Notes under the pieces: generated by a model
Seen by the model: the letters and a program-made list of their open reading frames with translations, nothing else
Databases searched by the model: none
Told to the model about the DNA's origin: nothing
Translations under genes and position numbers: made by a program
Source: Candidatus Omnitrophota bacterium
GTDB taxonomy: Bacteria; Omnitrophota; Gorgyraeia; Zapsychrales; Zapsychraceae
Reading direction: 5' to 3'
Assembly (NCBI GenBank): GCA_020430005.1
Contig: JAGQKQ010000062.1
Span: 1 to 8,930 of the forward strand
Length of the DNA stretch: 8,930 nucleotides
Part shown: positions 1 through 7,100 of the stretch, piece by piece
Numbering within the stretch: position 1 is the first letter of the stretch
Layout of the letters: each line of letters opens with the position of its first letter

Positions 1-579
1 TGGCGTTCCTGGCGCACTTGGACCTGTCGGTGTTCCTGGTGCCGCTGGTCCTGTAGGATCTGTTGGCGCTCCCGGTGTTCCTGGCGCGCTTGGTCCCGTT
101 GGTGTTCCTGGTGCACTTGGTCCACTTGGAGTCCCTGGTGCTGATGGTCCTGTCGGCGTTCCCGGTGCACTTGGGCCTGTCGGTGTTCCTGGTGCACTCG
201 GTCCTGTCGGCGTTCCCGGTGCACTCGGTCCTGTCGGTGTTCCTGGTGCACTCGGTCCTGTCGGCGTTCCTGGTGCACTTGGGCCTGTTGGTGTTCCTGG
301 TGCACTTGGGCCTGTTGGTGTTCCTGGTGCTGATGGGCCTGTCGGTGTTCCTGGTGCTGACGGGCCTGTTGGTGTGCCTGGACCCGTTGGATCTGCTGGT
401 GTTCCTGGTGTGCCAGGCGCTGTTGGGCCTGAAGGTAATCCAGGTAACGTTGGTAATCCCGGCGACTTAGGTGGTGTTGGTTGCGCTGATACTGTCGAAC
501 TTAACGCAAAAGATACCATTAAGGAAACCGCAAACGCGTAACCTAATGTCATCTTCAGTTTTTTGGATGTTAACTTCAT
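1..579 (-). CDS. Secreted proline-rich triplet-repeat protein (3' end beyond window)
   Basis: The frame is open from ATG (579-577) to the window edge, giving 193 codons with no stop, so the C-terminus is missing. The start is supported by AAAGGAG at 596-590, ten bases upstream. Residues 1-32 form a clear signal peptide: a Lys-rich n-region (MKLTSKKLK), a hydrophobic core, and a probable cleavage after VSA at 32/33. From Pro34 to the window edge every third residue is proline, 54 in a row without a break. Much of this is a nine-residue unit, PSA-PGT-PTG, repeated about 13 times. Such a sequence should form an extended polyproline-II-like rod, so an extracellular, wall or matrix role is an inference; no enzyme domain is visible. 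The segment is much richer in G+C than its neighbours. The opposite strand reads as perfect Gly-X-Y, but it lacks a start within the window, while this strand has the start signals and signal peptide. Export is well supported, function is unknown. Confidence 0.82.
   Translation of the reverse strand, partial: MKLTSKKLKMTLGYAFAVSLMVSFALSSTVSAQPTPPKSPGLPTLPGLPSGPTAPGTPGTPADPTGPGTPTGPSAPGTPTGPSAPGTPTGPSAPGTPTGPSAPGTPTGPSAPGTPTGPSAPGTPTGPSAPGTPTGPSAPGTPTGPSAPGTPSGPSAPGTPTGPSAPGTPGAPTDPTGPAAPGTPTGPSAPGTP
2..424. repeat. 27-bp tandem repeat array (coding, 13 good units)
   Basis: Good 27-bp units run from 2 to 55 (two units) and 74 to 370 (eleven units). They are separated by an 18-bp interruption at 56-73 that keeps the frame, and trail into degenerate copies up to 424. 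Most differences between units are at one wobble position. The units at 182-208 and 236-262 are identical. The pair 155-208 matches 209-262 at all but two bases, a 54-bp higher-order repeat that suggests recent duplication by slippage or unequal recombination. The array encodes the nine-residue proline repeat of the minus-strand gene. It continues to the left edge, so the total copy number is unknown. Confidence 0.9.
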
Positions 580-842
580 TGACGCAACACTCCTTTCTGT
601 TTGACATATTATTCCAGATTAACAAATTTAATAAATTATACTATAGGCGTTTATTATTACTTAAGTAAAAATTAAATAAAATTATGTAATATCTTGCGAT
701 TACCATCATATATTTACATTCCAAATTTCACCAAAAATTAACCGAATCTTTGAATACCCTTAACATTCAACTTCTAGAATATTTCCATAAATAATCAAAA
801 CATTCTCAGAAACATTTAACCCATCAAAGGAGATTAAAAATA
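580..842. promoter_or_regulatory. AT-rich divergent intergenic region
   Basis: This 263-bp gap separates the starts of two divergent genes and should hold both promoters. Each side ends in a perfect AAAGGAG ten bases from its ATG (596-590 on minus, 826-832 on plus). On the plus side a weak candidate pair is TTGAAT (750-755) and TAGAAT (775-780), but the 19-base spacing is long, so this is a guess. The short palindrome TTCTAGAA (772-779) overlaps that -10 candidate. I see no gene, RNA or terminator here. Confidence 0.5.
635..640 (-). promoter_or_regulatory. Candidate -10 box for the proline-rich protein gene
   Basis: The minus strand reads TATAAT exactly, about 56 bases before the start codon, which would give a leader of roughly 48 bases. 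No convincing TTGACA-type -35 box lies 16-18 bases upstream (nearest is TTAAGT at 18). In such AT-rich DNA a chance match is quite possible. Confidence 0.35.
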
Positions 843-2426
843 ATGAACGCACGGAAAGTTATTTTTGCCGGAACCTGCATCTTGTCTCTCCTCTCAAGTG
901 TTTTTGTACAAAGCGTTCACGCTTTTTTTTCTATTGAACTGGAAGAAATTGGCAGTTATCGAACGGGCATTTTTGATGGAAGCGCTGCAGAAATTGTTGA
1001 TTATGATGAAAAAACCCAGCGTCTATTTGTTATTAATGCCAGCGATCAAACAATAGACGTCCTGGATGCATCTGATCCAAGCAATCCTACTCTAATAACA
1101 CAAATTGATATCACCCCCTATGGAAATAACGCTAACAGCGTCGCTATTCGTCGTGGTATTGTCGCTGCCGCTGTTCAGAATCATGTTAAAACCGATCCCG
1201 GTTCCGTGGTATTTTTTGATACCGACGGAAATTTTATAAACCAAGTAATTGTCGGCGCCCTCCCGGATATGCTCACCTTTTCCCCCAATGGCGTGTGGCT
1301 ACTGATTGCTAATGAAGGTGAACCCAATGATGACTACTCTATTGATCCTGAAGGGTCTGTCAGTATCATTCGCGTTCCGTTTAGCAAACTATTCATCGCT
1401 AAACTCACCGACACAGATGTTGTCACCCTCGACTTCAAGAAGTACAATGACCAACCTATCGATCCTCAAATTCGCATATTCGGGCCGAACGCCACTGTCG
1501 CTCAAGATCTGGAACCGGAATATATTGCTGTTTCCCAAAATTCTCGGTACGCTTGGGTCACTCTCCAAGAAAACAACGCGCTGGCTAAGATTGATATTTG
1601 GCGCAAAAAAGTTCTCAAACTTATCCCGCTTGGAACGAAAGATCATCTTGTTTATCCGCTGGATCCAAGCGATAAAAATGGTGTTAAGATTGAACCTTGG
1701 CCTGTTAAAGGTATGTATCAACCGGATGGCATTGCGTCTTACCGCTACCACGGCAAAACATTTTTAGTAACCGCGAATGAAGGTGACAGCCGGGACTATG
1801 ATACGTTTTCAGAAGAAGCCCGGGTTGAAGGTCTTCCACTCGATTTCACTGTATTTCCCAATCAAAGAGATCTCAAAGACGAAAAAAAATTAGGACGTCT
1901 TCAGGTAACACGAATGAATGGAGATACCGATGGAGATTTTGATTTTGACGAATTATACGCATTCGGCGCCCGCTCTTTCTCAATCTGGACGGGAGATGGA
2001 CAACAGGTCTATGACAGTGGTGATGATTTTGAACAGTACATTGCCAAAAACAGATTTACAGGTTTCAACGCGGATAACGTAGAAAACAATAAATTCGATA
2101 CCCGTAGTGACAATAAAGGACCTGAACCTGAAGGAGTTGCTATTGGAAGAATTCTAAATCGATATTTCGCCTTTATCGGTTTGGAGCGCGTCGGTGGAAT
2201 CATGGTCTACGACATCACCAACCCATACGATGTTAAGTTCGTTCAATACGTTAACAACCGGACCTTTAATGGAGACCCCGCCAGTGATACAACCGGCGAT
2301 TTAGGCCCCGAAGGATTGCATGTTATTCCACGCCATAAAAGTCCCAATGGTTACCCTCTACTGGTTGTTGGTAACGAAGTTAGTGGTTCAACAACCATTT
2401 ATAATATAAAAATTAGCTTCGAATAA
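843..2426 (+). CDS. Secreted choice-of-anchor I family beta-propeller protein
   Basis: This is a 527-residue protein with a signal peptide at 1-27 (Lys/Arg n-region, hydrophobic core, probable cleavage after VHA). The rest matches the choice-of-anchor I pattern from memory: an opening GSYRTGIFDGSAAEIV (37-52), VINASDQTIDVLD (63-75), KTDPGSVVFFDTDG (116-129), ALPDMLTFSPNG (139-150), NEGEPNDDY (157-165), NEGDSRDYD (312-320), EPEGVAIG (428-435) and GPEGLHVI (488-495). Repeated beta-strand blocks of this kind indicate a propeller. The acidic stretch DTDGDFDFDE (361-370) looks like a calcium loop. Family members usually end in a variable anchor or sorting tail, but none is seen here: the protein stops at NIKISFE, so it is probably soluble in the periplasm or outside. 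The biochemical role of the family is not established. The start follows AAAGGAG with ten-base spacing. It is convergent with the lipoprotein genes downstream. Confidence 0.88.
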   Translation: MNARKVIFAGTCILSLLSSVFVQSVHAFFSIELEEIGSYRTGIFDGSAAEIVDYDEKTQRLFVINASDQTIDVLDASDPSNPTLITQIDITPYGNNANSVAIRRGIVAAAVQNHVKTDPGSVVFFDTDGNFINQVIVGALPDMLTFSPNGVWLLIANEGEPNDDYSIDPEGSVSIIRVPFSKLFIAKLTDTDVVTLDFKKYNDQPIDPQIRIFGPNATVAQDLEPEYIAVSQNSRYAWVTLQENNALAKIDIWRKKVLKLIPLGTKDHLVYPLDPSDKNGVKIEPWPVKGMYQPDGIASYRYHGKTFLVTANEGDSRDYDTFSEEARVEGLPLDFTVFPNQRDLKDEKKLGRLQVTRMNGDTDGDFDFDELYAFGARSFSIWTGDGQQVYDSGDDFEQYIAKNRFTGFNADNVENNKFDTRSDNKGPEPEGVAIGRILNRYFAFIGLERVGGIMVYDITNPYDVKFVQYVNNRTFNGDPASDTTGDLGPEGLHVIPRHKSPNGYPLLVVGNEVSGSTTIYNIKISFE

Positions 2427-2449
2427 CAGATTCTTCCTTAAAACCCTCA

Positions 2450-2488
2450 AAAAAATAACGGACACTTAAATAGTGTCCGTTATTTTTT
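2450..2488. terminator. Bidirectional intrinsic terminator
   Basis: A perfect 16-bp inverted repeat (2450-2465 and 2473-2488) has a 7-base loop. The core ATAACGGACAC/GTGTCCGTTAT is flanked by an A run on the left and a T run on the right, so on either strand the hairpin ends in a U tract. It lies 24 bases after the plus-strand propeller gene and 66 bases after the last minus-strand lipoprotein gene, and can end both convergent transcripts. Confidence 0.92.
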
Positions 2489-2553
2489 ATACTACGATTC
2501 TCCCAACCTACTTTTCCCAGAAAACTATTCCGATGGTGCCGTCATAGAAAAAA

Positions 2554-2934
2554 CTAATCCGTAAAAATGATTCCAATCGCCGTAACATGATAAATCTTTG
2601 TTTCGGCCACACGCGAAAACCTTTCCCGTATTTCAATAATACCGTCAACCCCCGCCTGACGAGCCTGCTTTAATAATAACGGCATTGCATTATCCAAGTC
2701 AGAGCCGACAAAATGACTTTTTTCGAGATGAACATCCAAACGGACAATTTTCTCGAATGGACGTTCTGGAACATTGCCATCCTTAAAAACAAAGATTTCT
2801 GCGTTAGTCGACTTAGGGGAAAGTTTTACACCATCATTTAAATAAACAAAGCGGCTTTGCGAGGAAGCACAAGATATTATAAATAGAGTCATAAGAAAAA
2901 CGATTAAAAATAGTGCTGACTTTTTACTGGTCAC
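2554..2934 (-). CDS. Small lipoprotein with YbjQ/RcsF-like C-terminal pattern
   Basis: From a GTG start this is a 126-residue protein. Its signal peptide (TSKKS then a long hydrophobic run) ends in the lipobox IISC, with the lipidated Cys at 22 followed by Ala, which in the E. coli scheme favours the outer membrane. I chose GTG at 2934 over the in-frame TTG at 2952 because GGAGG lies 11 bases upstream of the GTG, whereas the TTG has no ribosome site and adds acidic residues ahead of the n-region. The mature part has an RPFEKIVRLDV strand and then a helix with AMPLLLKQARQAGVDGIIEI. This 'sum of residues, Ala-Gly-x-Asp-(G/A)-(I/V)-I' pattern recalls small YbjQ- or RcsF-like alpha/beta envelope domains. 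The similarity is judged by eye and no function follows from it. It sits 29 bases downstream of another lipoprotein gene and is probably co-transcribed with it. Confidence 0.78.
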   Translation of the reverse strand: MTSKKSALFLIVFLMTLFIISCASSQSRFVYLNDGVKLSPKSTNAEIFVFKDGNVPERPFEKIVRLDVHLEKSHFVGSDLDNAMPLLLKQARQAGVDGIIEIRERFSRVAETKIYHVTAIGIIFTD

Positions 2935-2945
2935 TTCTTTAGCCC

Positions 2946-2950
2946 CCTCC
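2946..2950 (-). promoter_or_regulatory. Ribosome binding site that fixes the GTG start at 2934
   Basis: The minus strand reads GGAGGGGG, with GTG 11 bases after GGAGG (8 after the G run). An upstream in-frame TTG overlaps this motif and has only AT-rich sequence before it, so it is unlikely to be the start. Confidence 0.65.
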
Positions 2951-2963
2951 AAAATTAATTAGT

Positions 2964-3350
2964 CTATTCCCATTCTCCAACACCTAATATTTCTTTACGA
3001 ATCTCCTTTTCCCAATTCTTCTGACCGACATATCCCATCATTGTCTTTTTTTTACGAATTAATACCCGTGTTTTATTGTCTGAAACCGACTCTAGCCAGA
3101 TACCTATAATTTCTCCACCAGAGCCGACAAATAAGCCAATCTTATTAGGCCTTTTACCTTGAATGTACCCCTCAGACTGTTCCTGTAATTCAAAACCATT
3201 AACAATTAATGCATCTAAAGCCTTCTGACGGGTCTCTTCCATAGCACTATTAATAACAATAGCTTCACTTTGTTCTGGCATTTTAGGTGTCGAAGCACAT
3301 CCCGTTACAAAGAAAATCCCCAATAAAACTAAAATAAGACTCTTTTTCAT
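2964..3350 (-). CDS. Small lipoprotein, function unknown
   Basis: This is a 128-residue protein with a classic lipoprotein signal: MKKSLILVLLGIFF, lipobox VTGC with lipidated Cys18, then Ala (outer-membrane type by the E. coli rule). The start is firm: AAAGGAG lies five bases before ATG. The mature part begins with a strand-helix-strand unit (SAMEETRQKALDALIVNGFE, then YIQGKRPN), followed by IGIWLESVSDNKTRVLIRKKK and a basic tail. This layout, a helix carrying 'ALDAL..NGFE' before paired strands ending in a TRV strand, is common in small envelope lipoproteins of the BamC/DUF type. I cannot name the family. It is the first gene of a likely two-gene unit with the lipoprotein gene 29 bases downstream. 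A 209-bp AT-rich gap lies upstream of it, in which I see no firm promoter and no terminator. Confidence 0.82.
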   Translation of the reverse strand: MKKSLILVLLGIFFVTGCASTPKMPEQSEAIVINSAMEETRQKALDALIVNGFELQEQSEGYIQGKRPNKIGLFVGSGGEIIGIWLESVSDNKTRVLIRKKKTMMGYVGQKNWEKEIRKEILGVGEWE

Positions 3351-3559
3351 AATCTCTCCTTTATTTTGGCACTGCTGATAAACTCTTAAACCAAAGATTC
3401 TAGTACTTTTGTATAAAACAACCTTTATATTTTCTTCACTGCGTTTTTAAAATTACTTATCTCTTTTAGAAGCATCCTAAATTTACCATTAACATGACGT
3501 TGCATGTACTTTCTGTTTTTTGTATTTACTTACCCATATAACCTATAGCCCAATTGTTT

Positions 3560-4006
3560 CTATTTCTTGTTGTATTTAAATTCCTTCTCGTTCAAACCGA
3601 TTACCCCAAATTGAACCGTAATCTTTGTAATTATATTATTCTTATCAAAAATTAAAAAAGCATGATACCGCCGCTGGACAAGGGGTTCCAAATCATCAAT
3701 GTCACACCAGACAATATCAACCTCTTCAATCTCCTCCTGTTTCGTTTCCAAATTGTAAACGGCGAGTCTTTGCTTCTTTTCTATACGGCAACTGAATCCT
3801 TTTTTTTTTAAAGTCGCCCTTCCCTTTTCGACAGAAGTCCCAATTGGAACCATATCTGTAATGATCTTAATATTTACTCCTGGATCCGTCACAGAAAAAC
3901 GTTCGAAAATATCATTCTTCGCGCGGCCTTCACAGCCAAAAAGAAGAAAGACAACAAAAACTGCAGAAAAACATTTTATGGTTAGGCAAGATTTTGTGGA
4001 AAACAT
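3560..4006 (-). CDS. BamE-like small lipoprotein with two conserved-type cysteines
   Basis: This is a 148-residue protein. A hydrophobic stretch (FSAVFVVFLLFG) ends in LFGC, a slightly unusual lipobox with Phe at -2, giving lipidated Cys25 followed by Glu. The segment PIGTSVEKGRATLKKKGFSC (54-73), then VDIVWCD (96-102) and a closing strand pair FLIFDKNNIITKITVQFGVIG, follows the pattern of short SmpA/BamE-like proteins: 'GTs.ee....l...GF.C ... C' followed by a strand giving 'G.I..v.v..g..G'. Cys73 and Cys101 could pair in the periplasm (inference). There is no Shine-Dalgarno sequence before the ATG, unlike every neighbour, and no alternative start fits. The ATG lies in one arm of a nested inverted repeat. 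The gene is 115 bases downstream of the protease gene on the same strand, so it may be reached by its transcripts. Family assignment is by pattern recall only. Confidence 0.75.
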   Translation of the reverse strand: MFSTKSCLTIKCFSAVFVVFLLFGCEGRAKNDIFERFSVTDPGVNIKIITDMVPIGTSVEKGRATLKKKGFSCRIEKKQRLAVYNLETKQEEIEEVDIVWCDIDDLEPLVQRRYHAFLIFDKNNIITKITVQFGVIGLNEKEFKYNKK

Positions 4007-4070
4007 ACTATGAGAAAATATTAAAATAGTTTATAAAAATTTATTTATTTTAATACACATTCCATAGTAT
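4005..4070 (-). repeat. Nested AT-rich inverted repeat overlapping a start codon
   Basis: The outer arms ATACTATG (4005-4012) and CATAGTAT (4063-4070) are exact 8-bp complements. The inner arms TATTAAAATA (4019-4028) and TATTTTAATA (4046-4055) are exact 10-bp complements. ATAAA/TTTAT (4033-4037, 4040-4044) lies near the centre, and all three share almost the same axis. As minus-strand RNA the 3' outer arm contains the first two bases of the ATG of the lipoprotein gene at 4006. There is no GC-rich stem or U tract typical of an intrinsic terminator. It could be a leader hairpin, a cruciform or an operator, or an effect of AT-richness. Confidence 0.55.
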
Positions 4071-4121
4071 AGAAAGAAAATTTAAAATAAGCCCTTTTCA
4101 TTCACCCCTATGATACAGCGA

Positions 4122-7100
4122 TTACGACTTAGGATCAAAGAATATTCCGCTTGTTGCCGTATTGATTCCACTGACTTTTGTGACTTTAATCTGAACATGT
4201 CCTTTGATATTCCATACCAAATATGTTCCGTCTTCAAAGTTTGTAATCTCGCGTTCATCCAATACATCGCCTGTATCGGCGTCAATCACTTCGAACTTCT
4301 GGGTCCGATCTCGATTATCAAAACCTAAACTGTAAATCGCGACCTGATGTGTTTGGTTATCTGTAAAATTCACATCAAAGGTTAAACTTCCTTTTGAATA
4401 ATGGGTTGCGGCAATGCGTCCACTTCCCGCTCGCTGTAACGCTCGTTCTTCACTTGTTGAATCCGCCCATTTCCACTGACTATACCCGGTCATTGTCACT
4501 TGAGCATAACCCGGATAAGACGACTGATCTATAAACACATCATAGCCGTCACTTCCATAAACACCCTTCCAATTTCCTTGGGTTGTTGTATCTGTTTTAA
4601 CAAAGTCGACTACGACATCCGTATCTCCTCCATGCGTAGTTGCCTGAACAATTTCTGATAACGCACTTTCGTTTCCGGCTTCATCAAAAGCTGAAACCTG
4701 ATAGCTATAGGTTGTTCCCGGCTGCAGATCCCAATCTCCTTGATATAATGCTATTGTGCTTCTGACAAATGACCCATTTCGATAAATGTTATATCCTGCA
4801 ACCCCTATATTATCACTGGATGCCTCCCACTCTAAATGTATAAGGTTCTCACTAAGCGCTAGAGCAGTAAGATTGCCCGGAACTGTCGGAGGCGTTAAAT
4901 CAACCTGAGGCTCATCGCCTGCACCAAAAAAGATTCCACTAGTAGTAGCATTAATTCCGCCTATTTTACTCACCTTTATTTTTACATGTCCTTTGATGTT
5001 CCAGACTAAATACGTTCCGTCTTCAAAGTTCGTAATCTCACGCTCATCTAATACTGCGCCAGAGGCCGCGTCAATCACCTCAAACTTTTGTATCCGGGTC
5101 TGATTATCAAAACCTAAACTGTAAATCGCGACTTGATGTGCTTGGTCATCTGTGAAATTCACATCAAACGTCAAACTTCCTTTTGAATAATACGCCGCAG
5201 CAATACGTCCATTTCCTGCTCGCTGCAGCGCTCTCTCTTCATTTGTCGAATTCGCCCACTTCCACTGATTATGGCCGGTTACTGTGACTTGAGCATAACC
5301 CGGATAGGATGCTTGATCCATAAACACATCATACCCATCACTTCCATAAACGCCCTTCCAGTTTCCTTGGGTTGTTGTATCCGTTTTGACAAAGTTGACA
5401 AATATATCTGTATTATCACCTTGAGTCGTTGCCTGTACCGGAATAGAGTGCGCACTTTCATTTCCAGCGGCATCAATGGCTGTTACCGTAAAAGAATATG
5501 TCGTTCCTGGTTCTAGTTGATAATTACGCATCCTTTGCCATGGAGTGCTGCCAACAAGATTTCCGTCACGATAAACATGATATTCAACTACTCCGATATT
5601 ATCGGTCGATGCATTCCATTCAACATCAATGATATTTTCTGAAATAGTCTCCGCAATCAATCCGGTTGGCACTGTTGGTGGAATAAGATCTCCTAGAAGC
5701 TGCCCTGTGTGCATAGTATCCTTTCGCTCAAATGGCCACGGTGCCGCCTCGGCTGAATATTCTCCTTCAAAATCCCAAACGTATCCTTGTCCATATAAAC
5801 TAAAAACAGCTAATTCAAACTTACCATCATTGTCTAGATCACCAATAGCTGGTGCTTGTTCAAATAAGGCGGGCACAAATCTGGAAAGAGATTCCATTTT
5901 AGTTCCTGTGTTATCATACACACTTAGGTGGGAATACTCTCCTTCATAACGACTTCCAAAGGTGGCGACCACTTCCAAGTTACCATCCCCGGTGACATCA
6001 GCAATTAAAGGCTCTCCATTGAAAGTCTCCTTAGCTTCTATAGTTTCCCATAATTGATTTCCCTGGTAATCTAAAACTTCTATCATGGACTGTGGTGGTA
6101 GACCATATAAGACCTTAGTGGTAATGATTTCCGGAAATCCATCATGATTAATATCCGCCAATGCCATTCCAAGCAAACGATTTTCACCCAAAGCATAGGG
6201 CCATCCATCCATTAATGTTCCGTCAGCATGCCAAACGTACAATTGATTAGACTCGACATACTCACCGGGATTTCTTTCTAAAGAAAAAGCAACAATATCC
6301 AATTGTCCATCCTGATCAATATCGCCAAGAACCGGTGGAACAAACCAAATGCCACCAACAGACTTAGGCCAACCGTCTAACAATTCACCCGTGTGATGAA
6401 AAACATATAACTTAGGATCAGTTCCGCCCTGCTCGGCAACAACGATTTCTAAATCCCCATCATTATCTAAATCTCCAACCGCAGGACTAAAACCAAAAAG
6501 GTCAACGTTGAATTCATTTTTCAATGTTTTGGGCCAGCCAGGGTAATATGTCCCATCACTGTTAAAAACTTCAACCTTTCCGGCCAGATAGCTGATAATA
6601 ATTTCCGAACTTCCATCCTGGTCTAAATCCGCAATAACAGGATATCCAATGGATGTTATGTGCACAGGTATAGGCTCGCTTAATGAAACCGGCCAACCGG
6701 GATAGTTACTTCCGTCAGCATTAAATACATACAGTTTTGTAGCACCATAGACAACAACCTCATTGACACCATTATTATCCAAATCTCCTACCGAAACAGA
6801 GTATCCATTATTCCAGGACGGTTCTAATTCAACCGGCCAGCCTTCTTTGTTTTGCCCCAAATCATCTAAAACATAAACAGTTCTCATATCACTTACGATC
6901 AATTCATTTAGACCGTCCCCTTCTAAGTCTGTTATAACAGGTGAACGATCAACAAAGTCATCAAGAAATATTGGCCAGCCTTCGTGCATTGTTTTATCTA
7001 AGGAGAACGAGGTGAAAAAATGTTTAACTGAACCGTCGTTTAGCTCTACAGTCCCACGCAAATAATATTGACCTGAATCCAACGATTGTATATCTAGTGT

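Noticed and set aside
2..424. CRISPR array
   Set aside because: The repeats are contiguous 27-bp units with no unique spacers and they keep an open frame.
63..470. A 135-residue Leu/Val-rich plus-strand frame
   Set aside because: It is another frame of the same 27-bp repeats. The hydrophobic content comes from reading the array out of phase, and there is no ribosome site.
2..541. Collagen-like Gly-X-Y protein on the plus strand
   Set aside because: The periodicity is perfect, but there is no start or export signal in the window and the opposite strand has a full signal peptide, ribosome site and start. It is most likely the antisense image of the Pro-X-X repeat; kept as a finding.
1389..1751. 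120-residue minus-strand frame inside the propeller gene
   Set aside because: It lies antisense to a well supported gene, has no export or domain pattern, and no strong ribosome site was seen.
2935..2952. TTG start six codons upstream of the GTG of the last lipoprotein gene
   Set aside because: No ribosome site precedes it, and it would put the GGAGG motif inside the coding sequence.
3492..3507. Short palindrome ACATG-6-CATGT in the gap between two lipoprotein genes
   Set aside because: Five-base arms are too short to stand out in a 209-bp gap, and no T run follows to make it a terminator.
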